64,000 bases of DNA from positions 1,736,001 through 1,800,000 of the forward strand of contig NZ_CP052909.1 in assembly GCF_014295415.1 (NCBI RefSeq), read 5' to 3'. Origin of the DNA: Constantimarinum furrinae (GTDB taxonomy: Bacteria > Bacteroidota > Bacteroidia > Flavobacteriales > Flavobacteriaceae). A program made the translations under genes and the position numbers. This document shows positions 1-8,813 of the stretch, one piece after another (positions within the stretch are counted from its first letter, which is position 1; every line of letters starts with the position of its first letter). The notes below the pieces were generated by a model. That model saw nothing but the letters and a program-made list of their open reading frames with translations. It was not told where the DNA came from and searched no databases.

Positions 1-232
1 GGCCGGCGAATCTATCGACATTCCTCCAAATACCTTACACACATTTTCTAATAAAAGTGATACTTCATGTAAGTGGATTAATATTCATAGTCCAAAAGGG
101 TTTAGATCTTTTTTCGAGGATATTGGAGTTTCTGAAACTGAAGAAAATGCCATTGAAAAATCGCTTGCTCCGGCAGTAATCGATAAAGTGATGGCCACTG
201 CAGCCAATTATGATATGATTATTAAGGTCTAA
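1..232 (+). CDS. cupin-domain protein, C-terminal part
   Basis: An open frame enters from the left edge and stops with TAA at 230-232, giving about 76 residues. It contains a cupin-like second motif (ESIDIPPNTLHTFSN) followed by a helical C-terminal tail (SFFEDIGV). The start is outside the window, so family assignment rests on this motif alone. It is the only gene on the plus strand in the first 49 kb and lacks the cassette architecture. I infer that it is the chromosomal flank at the distal end of the array. Catalytic activity cannot be judged because the metal-binding first motif is missing here. Confidence 0.6.
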   Translation, partial: AGESIDIPPNTLHTFSNKSDTSCKWINIHSPKGFRSFFEDIGVSETEENAIEKSLAPAVIDKVMATAANYDMIIKV

Positions 233-348
233 CCGGAGCCTATTAATACCGTATTCATTTAATTATCGTGTACTGACATCTAGTTATGGACGGCCGGTGT
301 AAATCAGTTTCAACTTAACCCTAGGTCATATGCGATGCTGTACACTAG
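233..348. other. short intergenic stretch, possible remnant of the last cassette site
   Basis: The stretch between the cupin stop and the first minus-strand gene has no gene. Bases around 318-345 (CTAGGTCATATGCGATGC...) resemble the right end of the C-type sites (CTAGCCATACGCATTATAC). They may be a decayed site closing the array, but most of the site body is unrecognisable. Confidence 0.3.
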
Positions 349-1056
349 TTATTTATTCGAAAGAGAAGATAGTGTTGATTTGAGATCTTTAGCCAATTGG
401 GTCACCTTTTCATTCAAAGACACATAGCTCATATATATAGTTTCTTGAGAAGCGAGAATATTTTTAAATTTTGATTGGTTAATAAATTCATTTATGACAT
501 TAGGATCGATTTCAATGTTATTGGATAAAGGAATATTCTCAAGAAAATATGGGTCAATAATCTCACTAACAAACTTGTCATGCCAGGTATTGAAATCGGT
601 AATACCGGCTAGCTCATATTCATAAAAAGTCGTTATTTGATCACGTAATTCTGAGGATTGGATTAAGCGAATTTTTTTTTCGTCTTTTAGTGTTTGATAA
701 ACTGTGTTAAACTCTTTTGATTTAACTTCGTCACCGATTGCAAATACAATATTCCTTGGGTCTTGATCTGAACCAGCTACATCTTTGAAACTTTCTATTG
801 TGAGTAATCTTTCTTGTTTGTCTTTTTTTTCTGTTTCTAAGAACTTTATATTCTGATTCAATTCTTCTATCATAGAATGTAAAGAAAGATTTAATTCATT
901 TCTTTCGATTCTTTTGTCATTCCAATTATTAATTTGAAGGGCAATTAAAATACCAATAATGACTAAGAGGATTTCACCAATGGCATATTTCAAATACTTC
1001 CCGGTTTTGCCTTCTGAAAGTAGATTTAGTCTAATTTTTCTAAAGAAATTATTCAT
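349..1056 (-). CDS. DUF6090-type membrane protein
   Basis: This 235-residue protein has the N-terminal signature of the DUF6090 family: a basic FFRKIR segment, then a single hydrophobic helix of about 20 residues (AIGEILLVIIGILIALQINNW, residues 26-46), then a long helical, probably periplasmic, domain. The function of the family is unknown. It overlaps the upstream DUF6090 gene by four bases (ATGA), so the two are probably translationally coupled. Together they form the distal cassette 45. Two more relatives occur as cassettes 39 and 34, which points to one cassette family that has been copied and has diverged. Confidence 0.8.
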   Translation of the reverse strand: MNNFFRKIRLNLLSEGKTGKYLKYAIGEILLVIIGILIALQINNWNDKRIERNELNLSLHSMIEELNQNIKFLETEKKDKQERLLTIESFKDVAGSDQDPRNIVFAIGDEVKSKEFNTVYQTLKDEKKIRLIQSSELRDQITTFYEYELAGITDFNTWHDKFVSEIIDPYFLENIPLSNNIEIDPNVINEFINQSKFKNILASQETIYMSYVSLNEKVTQLAKDLKSTLSSLSNK

Positions 1057-1805
1057 TGTTTCAATTCGGTGTTTGATACTTCAATTATATCTTTCATTAA
1101 ATCTCTGAGTGACTGAAAATATGATTTTGATCTTACAGCAAGGAAATAAAAATTGTCTGCTCTATTTTCAAATTCAGGATTCTTTAATAGCTCAGGACTG
1201 TTTTCGGCTATCGTTGATTGTAGAAGGTTATTAGTGCTTTCTGTTAGGGCATCTATATTTCTAACTGAACCATTTTTGGTAATAAATTCAATATATTCAG
1301 CCCCGTATTGTTGAAAAATACCTTTGTTATTATCCAAATTTTCAAATTCTCTTTCCCATTTAAAAAGTAAGGATTTTAAGTTTCTACTCTTTAATTTAGA
1401 TAGACCACCCGAACTTTTTAATTCCACAAGAACAAAGGAGCTAGGGCTCCAGTTTGGCATCCAGAACGTTTTGTTCAAAAGCTTGTCCAGCTCACGATGA
1501 GTTAAAGTAATATCCTGAGTTCTCATTAAAAGGAGTAATGTATCCAATCCTTCAATTACATCGTCTAATCTTTTGATACTTGAGTCTAATTCAATTAGGT
1601 TCTCATTAAACTCTTCATTTAGATTTTGAAGAATAATGTAGTTATGTTTTTTTACGATGCGATCTTGATTCCAATTATTAATCTGCAATGCGATCAATAT
1701 TCCAATCACTACAAGCACGATTTCGCCAATTGCGTAAAGCAGATATTTACTGAACTTATTTTCTTTCATCAATCTGCGGCGAATTTTTCTGAAGAACTTT
1801 ATCAT
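1053..1805 (-). CDS. DUF6090-type membrane protein
   Basis: This 250-residue protein begins MIKFFRKIRRRL, followed by a single membrane helix at about residues 24-46 and a helical soluble domain. It is the first gene of a two-gene unit with the DUF6090 gene downstream. Its leader (plus strand 1806-1835, TAGAGGTTAGTTTCTCTAAA) is almost identical to the leaders of the DUF6090 genes at 7,861 and 13,107. This supports the ATG chosen and common descent of these cassettes. No catalytic motif is visible and the biological role is unknown. Confidence 0.8.
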   Translation of the reverse strand: MIKFFRKIRRRLMKENKFSKYLLYAIGEIVLVVIGILIALQINNWNQDRIVKKHNYIILQNLNEEFNENLIELDSSIKRLDDVIEGLDTLLLLMRTQDITLTHRELDKLLNKTFWMPNWSPSSFVLVELKSSGGLSKLKSRNLKSLLFKWEREFENLDNNKGIFQQYGAEYIEFITKNGSVRNIDALTESTNNLLQSTIAENSPELLKNPEFENRADNFYFLAVRSKSYFQSLRDLMKDIIEVSNTELKQ

Positions 1806-1864
1806 TAGAGGTTAGTTTCTCTAAAGATATGATAATTAATCAATTGGAATTTTTGAGATGATAA

Positions 1865-2104
1865 AGCACGAGAACTTCAAATATTGCTAGTGAAGAAGAC
1901 GGACGGCTCAATCTGCGGTACCGGAACGTTCCGTTAGAAATTGATGCAAGCCCATAAGGGAAGAGTAATCTACTTCAAGGCGTGCGATTCATTGGTGCCG
2001 GATAAGCCGTTTGTTTATTTTTTCGGTAGTTAAGATACTACTTTTGACGATATACGAATCAATTAACTTAACTATAATGCTTTGAATTATAGATTTTTGT
2101 GTGA
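1865..2104 (-). repeat. attC-like site 44, decayed
   Basis: The body is still recognisable by GTGCGATTCA and GCCGTTTGTTTATTTTTTCGGTAGTTAAG. The outer arms and left stem (near AAGCACGAGAAC) are degenerate, so boundaries are approximate. Confidence 0.55.
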
Positions 2105-2110
2105 AGTCGT

Positions 2111-2725
2111 CTATTCCAATATGACAAAGAAACCTTTTAATCCCGATAATATACTTTGAATGGCATATGATGCCAGGATTAGTCCCATAATTTTACTTAC
2201 AACAGTGATTCCATACTCTCCAACTCGCTCCTTAACTTTATTGGCTATTAATAATAAAAAACAAGTAGCTGTGATCACAACAAATACTAATACGGTTGTC
2301 ATGGCTTGTTGTGAAAAAGTATATAGGTTGTTGTCGGTCATTAAAACTACAGCCATTATTGCTCCCGGAGAAGCAATCGAGGGTATCGCAACTGGAAATA
2401 TAGTAACATGCTTATAATCGGTGATGAGATGTTTTTCTGATTCTGGTTTACCATCTCCGAATATCATTGTAAGTGCAAATAAAAATAAAATTACTCCACC
2501 GGAGATCTGAAATGCATCAAGTGAAACATCCATGCCCTCAAGAACAATTTGTCCAACCACAATGAAGAGTAAAAGAATGAAAAATGCAATTACAGATGCT
2601 CTAATGGCAACTTTTTTTCTATGCTTTTTTTCCAATTGTTTTGTTGCTTCCAAATATACGGGTACAGAACCTAGTGGGTCGATTACGGCAATTAAGAATA
2701 GAATTGTGGTTATTATTTCATGCAT
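2111..2725 (-). CDS. MarC-family integral membrane protein
   Basis: This 204-residue protein is strongly hydrophobic with about six membrane helices. It contains the MarC/UPF0056 hallmarks: an N-terminal LFLIAVIDPLGSVPVYLEAT segment and, mid-protein, VAIPSIASPGAIMAVVLM. The length matches the family (about 200 residues). MarC proteins are inner-membrane proteins of unclear transport role; an old link to multiple antibiotic resistance is not well supported. It is the only gene of cassette 44, between decayed sites. Confidence 0.85.
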   Translation of the reverse strand: MHEIITTILFLIAVIDPLGSVPVYLEATKQLEKKHRKKVAIRASVIAFFILLLFIVVGQIVLEGMDVSLDAFQISGGVILFLFALTMIFGDGKPESEKHLITDYKHVTIFPVAIPSIASPGAIMAVVLMTDNNLYTFSQQAMTTVLVFVVITATCFLLLIANKVKERVGEYGITVVSKIMGLILASYAIQSILSGLKGFFVILE

Positions 2726-2875
2726 TTATGCTACTTGTTTTTATTAATAAAGCTACACAGTATATAATTTTAAAAGTATAAAAAGTAATTAACTTCTTTT
2801 AGTACATAACACAATGTTTGGGTGTAAGGCTTGGTGTGGAAAATCAATATGATTTTGCGATTAAATAGTTCAGAC

Positions 2876-3117
2876 ACAATGAACTCTATACATTGCTGGC
2901 ATACCTATTTTCAATTCAATGGCGGGTACGCGCTGCGCCAATCCACGTCTGTGGCGTATGTGGAAACCCTTAAGTGAAGCGTAACCTGCTTCAGGGCGTG
3001 CGATTGAACAGCACCGGATGCATCGCTACGCGGATTTATGAAAACCTATTATGGAAATTAAATGTGAATCAATATATAAATTTACCAACGTGCAATTACA
3101 TAGCCGTTGTTGTTCAC
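2876..3117 (-). repeat. attC-like site 43, partly decayed
   Basis: The right end is good (ATAGCCGTTGTTGTTCAC, 3,101-3,117) and GCGTGCGATTGAACAGCACCGGATG is clear in the body. The left end is degenerate, near TGAACTCTATACATTGC at 2,880. The hairpin CCACGTCTGTGGCGTATGTGG corresponds to stem h1. The 150 bp to its left, downstream of the MarC gene, hold nothing recognised. Confidence 0.6.
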
Positions 3118-3122
3118 GGTTT

Positions 3123-3632
3123 TCATTTCTGATATGCACCTGATGAATATGTCAATTCGTAGCTGTGAGTATAAATTTCAAATACGATGCCAAATGGGTC
3201 TTCCACATAAACCATTTTATAGGGTTTTTCATTTGGATAATATTCCCGAATAGGCATTCTTTGCTTGCCACCGGCTTTTACTATTTTTTTTGTCAAGTTT
3301 TCGATGTCAGGGTCCTGGACGCAGAAGTGGAAAAGTCCTGTGTTGAACGGATTAAATTTTGGAGCTTCTTTTTTGCCATTTGGAAACGAAAAAAGTTCAA
3401 TTCCAATGCCGTCGGAAGTTGACATATGAGCGATTTCGAATTCTTCCCAATTCTCGCCAAAAACATCAATACACATCTGCCCAATAGCTGTATCATTTTC
3501 TTTTTTTACTGTAGATGGTTGCATTATCACATACCATCCCATAATACTTTGATAAAATTCTACTGCTTTGTGAATATCAGGAACGGTTATTCCAATGTGT
3601 GAAAATGATTTAGGATACTTTATTGCTGTCAT
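3123..3632 (-). CDS. VOC-family (glyoxalase/dioxygenase fold) protein
   Basis: This 169-residue protein has one visible VOC repeat pair. It opens with SHIGITVPDIHKAVEFYQSIMGW and ends with KMVYVEDPFGIVFEIYTH, the usual metal-ligand strand with its glutamate (FEIY). The middle segment HFCVQDPDIENLTKKIVKAGG is also typical. It resembles lactoylglutathione-lyase-like proteins, but the substrate cannot be deduced. It is the single gene of cassette 43. Confidence 0.8.
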   Translation of the reverse strand: MTAIKYPKSFSHIGITVPDIHKAVEFYQSIMGWYVIMQPSTVKKENDTAIGQMCIDVFGENWEEFEIAHMSTSDGIGIELFSFPNGKKEAPKFNPFNTGLFHFCVQDPDIENLTKKIVKAGGKQRMPIREYYPNEKPYKMVYVEDPFGIVFEIYTHSYELTYSSGAYQK

Positions 3633-3658
3633 TTCAAATTATTTTTAAATTGTATTTA

Positions 3659-3930
3659 GCGCCACAGGCTATTGCTCGGTGTGATCTGCGATGATTCGTT
3701 GGGGCGCCAATACACTTCGGTAGCGCTTGAGTGAAGCCCAGAAGTGCAGCGAAGCCAACTGCAGGACGTGCGACTTGGCAGCCCTGGCTAAAATGAGCAC
3801 TTTTGAGCAAGAGGAAGACATGTAAAAACGTCTTTGAGATTTACCTGAACCTAATATTTAAATTTAAAAGTAGGAAAATTAATTCTATTACTCATTTAGA
3901 ATTTGCGGTTACAAATAGTGGTGTGCAGTA
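3659..3930 (-). repeat. attC-like site 42, decayed
   Basis: The left end resembles the A class (GGCTATTGCTCGGTGTGATCTGCG) and the body keeps ACGTGCGACTTGGCAGC. The right end is degenerate (GCGGTTACAAATAGTGGTGTGC). The site is longer than usual and probably inactive. Confidence 0.5.
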
Positions 3931-3935
3931 TTTAT

Positions 3936-4538
3936 TCAATTCTTTTTGCATTTTATTAAATACATTGGCTGACTTTCAATTACTTCGTTTATTTCAAAAA
4001 GACCAAAGTCATTGAATTCTGTTTTCACAGATTCATGGTCATAGTAAAATATTTTGGCTCCCTCGTGAAATTCGTAACGGTCTATTTCTATTAGTTTTCC
4101 TTTTCCAAAATTCTTTGCTTTTTTAGTTATGGCAGTAAAAATCATAAATCCATTTTCGGTCAGTTGGTTGTAGCAATCTTGAATTAGTTTTTTCCGTTTA
4201 TTACTGTCTAACAAATGAATCAGCGCATAGCAAAAAATTCCGTCATATTTTTTGTTTTCAAATGGCATTTCGGTTACTGAACCGTGAAAAATGGTCAATT
4301 TATTTCCAAAATGTACTTTTGCGAGTTCAATAGCCGTTTTTGAAATCTCAATTCCAGTTACATTTATTCCGTTTGTGATAAAAGGTTGCGCATTTCGTCC
4401 ATATCCAATTCCCGGAATTAGGATATTTTTTAGTGATTTTTTCAGGAAGAAGTCTTTAGTCAATTCCGCAGATGCTGTAGGGTTCATTCCCCACATTTCT
4501 TTTTTGTCATTAAATGCTGTTTCCCAGAATTCTGTCAT
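3936..4538 (-). CDS. SAM-dependent methyltransferase (TPMT/class I type)
   Basis: This 200-residue protein has a class I Rossmann methyltransferase core. Motif I is LIPGIGYGRNAQPF, the acidic end of beta-2 is VTGIEIS, and the post-motif DGIFCYALIHLL suits the fourth strand. The N-terminal FWETAFNDKKEMWG is reminiscent of the thiopurine methyltransferase / tellurite-resistance branch. Substrate is unknown. It is the single gene of cassette 42. Confidence 0.8.
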   Translation of the reverse strand: MTEFWETAFNDKKEMWGMNPTASAELTKDFFLKKSLKNILIPGIGYGRNAQPFITNGINVTGIEISKTAIELAKVHFGNKLTIFHGSVTEMPFENKKYDGIFCYALIHLLDSNKRKKLIQDCYNQLTENGFMIFTAITKKAKNFGKGKLIEIDRYEFHEGAKIFYYDHESVKTEFNDFGLFEINEVIESQPMYLIKCKKN

Positions 4539-4570
4539 TGTTCTTGATCAAGTAAAACACAAGGGTTTCG

Positions 4571-4772
4571 GTTAACGATTGTGGTTAGTGGCGGCTGAAT
4601 CGGTTCTGCCAAACCAAGCCTGTGGCGTGGGTGGAAGCTTCACCTGCGAAATTTGCGATTAAGCTGCGCCGGAAGAGCCGCTTCTGAGTTTTATCAGAAT
4701 CTATTTTGCTAATTTAAATGTATGAATTTAAAATTAGTTGAGCGGTATCGCTGAATGGTTGCTATTGTTCCT
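4571..4772 (-). repeat. attC-like site 41, decayed
   Basis: This is a B-class body: CCAAACCAAGCCTGTGGCGTGGGTGG (h1), GAAGCTTCACCTGCGAAATTTGCGATT (h2 damaged), GAGCCGCTTCTGAGTTTTATCAGAA. The outer arms are degenerate. Confidence 0.6.
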
Positions 4773-4780
4773 TATAGATT

Positions 4781-5761
4781 TTATTCCAAGTCCCAGAATT
4801 TGATAATACCTTTTAGGTCAACTGAAACTAACTGGTTTTTGTTCTTTGAAATTTGCATATCGCTGATAGTTGCTTTATGCCCAGTCCAGTTTTCAAGGAG
4901 TAATCCCGTCTTCTTGTCCCAAACTCTTATTGACCTATCTATGCCCGCTGTATATACCTTATCCTTTGAAAACTTTGCTTTTGTTAATTTCATCGATAAT
5001 GGTATTTCTGCCAGTACTTCCCCATTTGGTTTAAAATATATCCAATTTGGGTGGGAAACTTTAATCACTACAGAATCTTTGTTTTTATCGAAAAGTATAC
5101 ACTCATTATGATTTAACAATAGTAAATTTCCCTGATTATCTACATCAACCGCACGATGTCCATTTATAGTTAAAGTATCCTCTACACCTTCGGTTTGATG
5201 GTTATATATAAATGTCTTATCCTGTGAGGAAAAATAGAACTTACCTGACTCATCTGAGAGACTTAGCTTTCTGTCTAAAAATGAATCAGGTAATTGTATT
5301 CTTGAATAGTGGTTAGTAACGTCCCATATATGGTTCATCCCTTTAACATCCGTTGTAAATAAATAATTTTCGTCCTTGGTAAATTCTATCCAATTGGTCC
5401 AGCCATTTTCCACCGATAATTTTCTTATGATTTTACCATTACCGTTGTTTAATATAAGGATGCCAGAATTTAGTGTGGCTACAATTATTTCGTTTCGTTT
5501 ATTCGAGTATGCCATTGCATAAATTTCATCATTAATTGTTGCGATCACGTACTCAGAATCATCATTTTGAATTCTTCTTGCGATTCTGCCCGAATATGTG
5601 GAAACTAATACTGTGTCTTTATGTGAAGTGTAGATTACGCTAGTATAAGCCAACGGATTAATTGCAGTAAGCTTTTTGTTGTTCTCTTTTTTATTTTGAT
5701 GACAACTCATACAAATCAAAATCAAACAGGAAAGAATGATGAGTGTTGAGACCTTATTCAT
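4781..5761 (-). CDS. WD40-repeat lipoprotein
   Basis: This 326-residue protein has a signal peptide ending in a lipobox (LICMSC, Cys about residue 20), so it is probably outer-membrane anchored. The rest is beta-propeller like. The clearest WD40 repeats are at the C-terminus, where DRSIRVWDKKTG is followed by LENWTGHKATISDMQIS and KGIIKFWDLE. Propellers of this kind are usually protein-binding scaffolds. Its start overlaps the upstream gene by eight bases, so the two form a small operon in cassette 41. Partner and role are unknown. Confidence 0.75.
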   Translation of the reverse strand: MNKVSTLIILSCLILICMSCHQNKKENNKKLTAINPLAYTSVIYTSHKDTVLVSTYSGRIARRIQNDDSEYVIATINDEIYAMAYSNKRNEIIVATLNSGILILNNGNGKIIRKLSVENGWTNWIEFTKDENYLFTTDVKGMNHIWDVTNHYSRIQLPDSFLDRKLSLSDESGKFYFSSQDKTFIYNHQTEGVEDTLTINGHRAVDVDNQGNLLLLNHNECILFDKNKDSVVIKVSHPNWIYFKPNGEVLAEIPLSMKLTKAKFSKDKVYTAGIDRSIRVWDKKTGLLLENWTGHKATISDMQISKNKNQLVSVDLKGIIKFWDLE

Positions 5762-6242
5762 TTCTATTCAATTTTATTTGTCTTCCGTTTAACTTCAAAT
5801 CAATGTCAATAGTGTCTTCATATGCACCTATACTTATCTTATTGTTATTTCTACCCCAAACCTGCATAGTCGCTCCTCCTTGCGGTTCAGAAATGAAAAG
5901 TGCTTGTTGTGAAACTTTTGAATCTAGAGTTAAAAAAATATTTCCATAGACATCGTCAGTAACGTAGCCACCTCTTTCTTGTCCTTCTGAATCATACAAC
6001 ATTAAACCAGAAACTGACCCACCGCGCGGAACTCGGTACCCATGAAAAGTAGGGTCTGGTAAATGTGCTCCAATAATTGCTCTTTCTACTCCTAAAGAGT
6101 CCACTATAATAATTGCTCTAGCGGTAATTATATCGTTTGAATCATTTCTGTTAGAATTTTTTAGTTCTTGATATTTAAACAATAAAATCCCTGATATCAC
6201 TAAGTTTAAGACGATGACGGCAAATAATATTTTTGACTTCAT
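5754..6242 (-). CDS. membrane-anchored hypothetical protein
   Basis: This 162-residue protein has an N-terminal hydrophobic helix (residues about 5-22) acting as an anchor or uncleaved signal, then a glycine-rich soluble domain. Two motif-like stretches, GSVSGLMLYDSEGQERGGYVT and ALFISEPQGGATMQVWG, look like repeated beta hairpins. I do not recognise the family. It is upstream of and overlaps the WD40 lipoprotein gene, so the two products may work together at the cell envelope. Confidence 0.6.
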   Translation of the reverse strand: MKSKILFAVIVLNLVISGILLFKYQELKNSNRNDSNDIITARAIIIVDSLGVERAIIGAHLPDPTFHGYRVPRGGSVSGLMLYDSEGQERGGYVTDDVYGNIFLTLDSKVSQQALFISEPQGGATMQVWGRNNNKISIGAYEDTIDIDLKLNGRQIKLNRNE

Positions 6243-6300
6243 ATGATGATTTTCATCATAGACGATAATATTTGAAAATTGTTACATGAGGGAAAATACA

Positions 6301-6511
6301 GCCAACGCATTTGTATGATGCTCGTATGGCAGTCCGGCGGCTCGATTGGCCTGTCAAAAATTTGCGGCAGCAAATGTTGGCAGCATCACTTTGTGATGCG
6401 TTCGTTTCGGTGCGATGGCCAAGAAGCTTTGGTTACTTTACAGATAGTTAAGAAAGCATTTTTAAGTAGGACATTTCAATCAATTCGCCATCTTACCGCT
6501 GAATTGTTACC
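6301..6511 (-). repeat. attC-like site 40, decayed C class
   Basis: The left end GCCAACGCATTTGTATGATGCTCG and the hairpins ATTTGCGGCAGCAAAT and GCATCACTTTGTGATGC are C-class. The right half is degenerate, ending near CCGCTGAATTGTTACC. Confidence 0.55.
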
Positions 6512-6642
6512 TGTGTTATTTTCTGGGCGTCTTATTTAATAGTTAAACTCATTTCTACCAATATAAATTGTAAAGTCGTGTAAGTGAAATGAGATTAAGT
6601 ATCTATGCGCTAGAACTGAATTTTATTTCGAAAGCACTACAA
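6512..6642. other. gene-free tail of cassette 40
   Basis: About 130 bases lie between the decayed site and the stop of the hydrolase gene. I see no ORF, repeat or clear hairpin. Confidence 0.4.
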
Positions 6643-7494
6643 TTATTTGGGAGAAAATCCTTCGTTCCAATCACCCTTTAAAAACTCTAAGGTTCTTCTT
6701 AAAAAATCTGCACCATTTAAAGGCCCATTCTGGGGCAAGTGCCATCCATTTGGTACAATGTTGAGATGGGCATTAGGAATACTGTTAAACATTTCCCATG
6801 CCTGAGCAACTGGAACAAAATCGTTGTCGCCATGGATAATTAGGGTACGCGCTTTAATGGTTGCTAATTGATCTGGAGTAATTGCTGGGTCTCCTTTTAG
6901 TTTATGAAAATTATAGAATTGATTAGCAATCAACATACCTTTAAGTTTTCCGTGCAGTTTTTCTCCGTCGTTAAATTTATAATATGATTCGGGCTTTGCA
7001 TTCTCTTTAATAAATTCACGAGTTTGCGAACTGAAATACATTTGTGCACTTATTGGCACAATTGCATCAAACCGTTCTGGCTGCATCGTAGCTGCATATA
7101 GTATTATAATTCCTCCACTACTATGTCCGATTACCTTTGCTTTTTCAATTTTTAAAATATCCATAAGAGATAGTAAATCTTGTGCGGCAACGGCATGATG
7201 AAAAACCACACTAGTATCTGGATTGGTTGAACGTCCATGCCCACGCATATCCCATGCTATTACGCGGTAATGCTTGGATAAATCTGGAATGAAAAATTGC
7301 CAATCTGATGCCGTTCTGCCGAAACCATGAAGTAAAATCAATGGTTCACCTTCTCCGTATTCTTCATAGTAAATTTTAGCTCCATGTACATTGGTAAATT
7401 TGCCATTTGGTGAAACTGGTTCTTGAGCTTTCAAGATTGGGTGAGCTAAGAAAGCGCTTAAGACGAATAAAAAAATGATTTGATTTTGGTTCAT
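6643..7494 (-). CDS. secreted alpha/beta-fold hydrolase
   Basis: This 283-residue protein starts with a cleavable signal peptide (hydrophobic residues 6-20, ending KAQE). It then shows a full alpha/beta hydrolase core: oxyanion loop LLHGFGRTASDW, nucleophile elbow GHSSGG (Ser in VIGHSSGGIII), an acidic residue in IIHGDNDFVP, and the catalytic histidine in PNGWHLPQNG. The closest style is haloperoxidase / carboxylesterase-like hydrolases. Substrate is unknown. It is the single gene of cassette 40. Confidence 0.85.
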   Translation of the reverse strand: MNQNQIIFLFVLSAFLAHPILKAQEPVSPNGKFTNVHGAKIYYEEYGEGEPLILLHGFGRTASDWQFFIPDLSKHYRVIAWDMRGHGRSTNPDTSVVFHHAVAAQDLLSLMDILKIEKAKVIGHSSGGIIILYAATMQPERFDAIVPISAQMYFSSQTREFIKENAKPESYYKFNDGEKLHGKLKGMLIANQFYNFHKLKGDPAITPDQLATIKARTLIIHGDNDFVPVAQAWEMFNSIPNAHLNIVPNGWHLPQNGPLNGADFLRRTLEFLKGDWNEGFSPK

Positions 7495-7570
7495 AGATTT
7501 CGATTTAAATTTTTCAATCCTTCCTAATAATTTGTTTTTTTATTCCAGTCAAAAATTTTCTCCACTTTGC

Positions 7571-7825
7571 AACCAACGGTCCTAGTTATGAAGCGTTGTG
7601 GTTGGCGATGCGTGTAGCTGTGCCAAACCACGCCGGTGGCGTGGGTGGAAGCTTCGCCTGCGAAGCGTGTGATTCAGCAGTCCTGTCTCCAACGAGCTCG
7701 TTTGAGCTAAAGGAAGCCATGCAAGCCGCGTTCGATCTTTTTCGGAAGTTAAGATAGTTAATTTGCAGGAAATCCAATCAACCTAATCCACAACGAAGTA
7801 ATTACTTATAGCCATTGTTGTGCTT
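7571..7825 (-). repeat. attC-like site 39
   Basis: Left end CCAACGGTCCTAGTTATG; h1 CCACGCCGGTGGCGTGG and h2 GCTTCGCCTGCGAAGC are intact; right end ATAGCCATTGTTGTGCTT. The right arm GTTGTGCTT pairs with AAGCACAAC at site 38 across the DUF6090 gene. Confidence 0.8.
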
Positions 7826-7860
7826 TCGTTATTGGCTAAATATTTCTTTCCTTAAAGGAA

Positions 7861-8613
7861 TTATTCAAGTTTTTCAGGATTGGTAGTTTTAATTATTTCA
7901 TCTACAAGTTTTTCAGCTTCATAAAGTCTATCAATTATGTTTTGATGAAGCCATAAGGAATTATCTAGTAAATTTTCGAATTTAATGCTCTGGAATAATG
8001 GATAATAATTCGGTTTAACTTTAGATTTACCCGTCCACATATAACCTGCATTACTGTCCATTTCTTTAAAGGATATATAATCTAATAAATAAGGTAATAG
8101 TTGTTCATTATTCCAAGAATCAAGCTTTTCAATGCGCACTTTTCGAATTTCTTCCAATGAATTCCATTGATTAAGTAGTTCATTAATTGAGGAGTTTTCA
8201 AATAAGTTTAGTCGTCCATTCTGTATAATGTTATTGACTGCATTATTTGAAAAGGCTAGTTCATTTGAAGGGAAAGACTCAAAAAGTAAACTATCTAAAT
8301 TATGTTGTAAAAGTTCTTTTTCGGATGCACCTATCAAGTTCATAAGTACTACACTTGAACTTATTGCGCTATTTTCACGAATTCGGTTATTAATTAATTC
8401 TTTTTTATTTGCTTTAAATTCAGAATGTAGTTTGGCAAGTAATTCTTTTTTTTCTTTTTCATTTAGCCTCTCATGGTTCCAGGTATTAATTTGAAGAGCA
8501 ATCAAAATTCCAATTACTACTAGAATAATTTCACCACTAGCATAGAGTAGATATCTACTGAATTTGTTTTCAGTCAATAATCTTTGTCGAATTTTCCGGA
8601 AGAATTTTATCAT
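7861..8613 (-). CDS. DUF6090-type membrane protein
   Basis: This 250-residue protein begins MIKFFRKIRQRLLTENKF, followed by one membrane helix (GEIILVVIGILIALQINTWN, residues about 27-46) and a charged helical domain. It is closest in the window to the gene at 1,053. The leader TAGAGGTTAGTTTCTCTAAA and the cassette arms GTTGTGCTT/AAGCACAAC are the same as those of the DUF6090 cassette 34. I infer that cassettes 39 and 34 descend from one cassette. The function of the family is unknown. Confidence 0.8.
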   Translation of the reverse strand: MIKFFRKIRQRLLTENKFSRYLLYASGEIILVVIGILIALQINTWNHERLNEKEKKELLAKLHSEFKANKKELINNRIRENSAISSSVVLMNLIGASEKELLQHNLDSLLFESFPSNELAFSNNAVNNIIQNGRLNLFENSSINELLNQWNSLEEIRKVRIEKLDSWNNEQLLPYLLDYISFKEMDSNAGYMWTGKSKVKPNYYPLFQSIKFENLLDNSLWLHQNIIDRLYEAEKLVDEIIKTTNPEKLE

Positions 8614-8670
8614 TAGAGGTTAGTTTCTCTAAATGTATGATTTTAAATTTGAAACGGAAATTTCAAAATA

Positions 8671-8803
8671 ATGAAGCACAACGTATTTGTGGATGAGTTG
8701 TATGGCAGAGACTCCGCAGGATTTATAGAAGTAGCAAATCAGATGATTGAAGATAGTAATTCAAAATGGAGTGGAGACGTAGTATGAATTATACAAGTTG
8801 CTG
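8671..8803 (-). repeat. attC-like site 38, aberrant
   Basis: The left arm AAGCACAAC (8,674-8,682) and a degenerate C-type right end (GAATTATACAAGTTGCTG) are present, but the body matches no other site. It reads through as a 38-codon plus-strand ORF (8,671-8,787). This is probably a replaced or collapsed site. Confidence 0.45.
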
Positions 8804-8813
8804 ATATACGTTT

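Noticed and set aside
7586..7777. The sites as rho-independent terminators
   Set aside because: The conserved T-run (GTTTGTTTTTTCGG) is on the plus strand, opposite to the genes, and many sites lack it. Termination cannot be excluded but is not the explanation for the conserved structure.
8671..8787. A 38-codon plus-strand ORF (begins MKHNVFVDELYGRDSAG)
   Set aside because: It exactly overlies the aberrant site 38, opposes the cassette genes, and has no recognised motif. It could be a gene fragment that replaced the site body, but I cannot support it as a gene.
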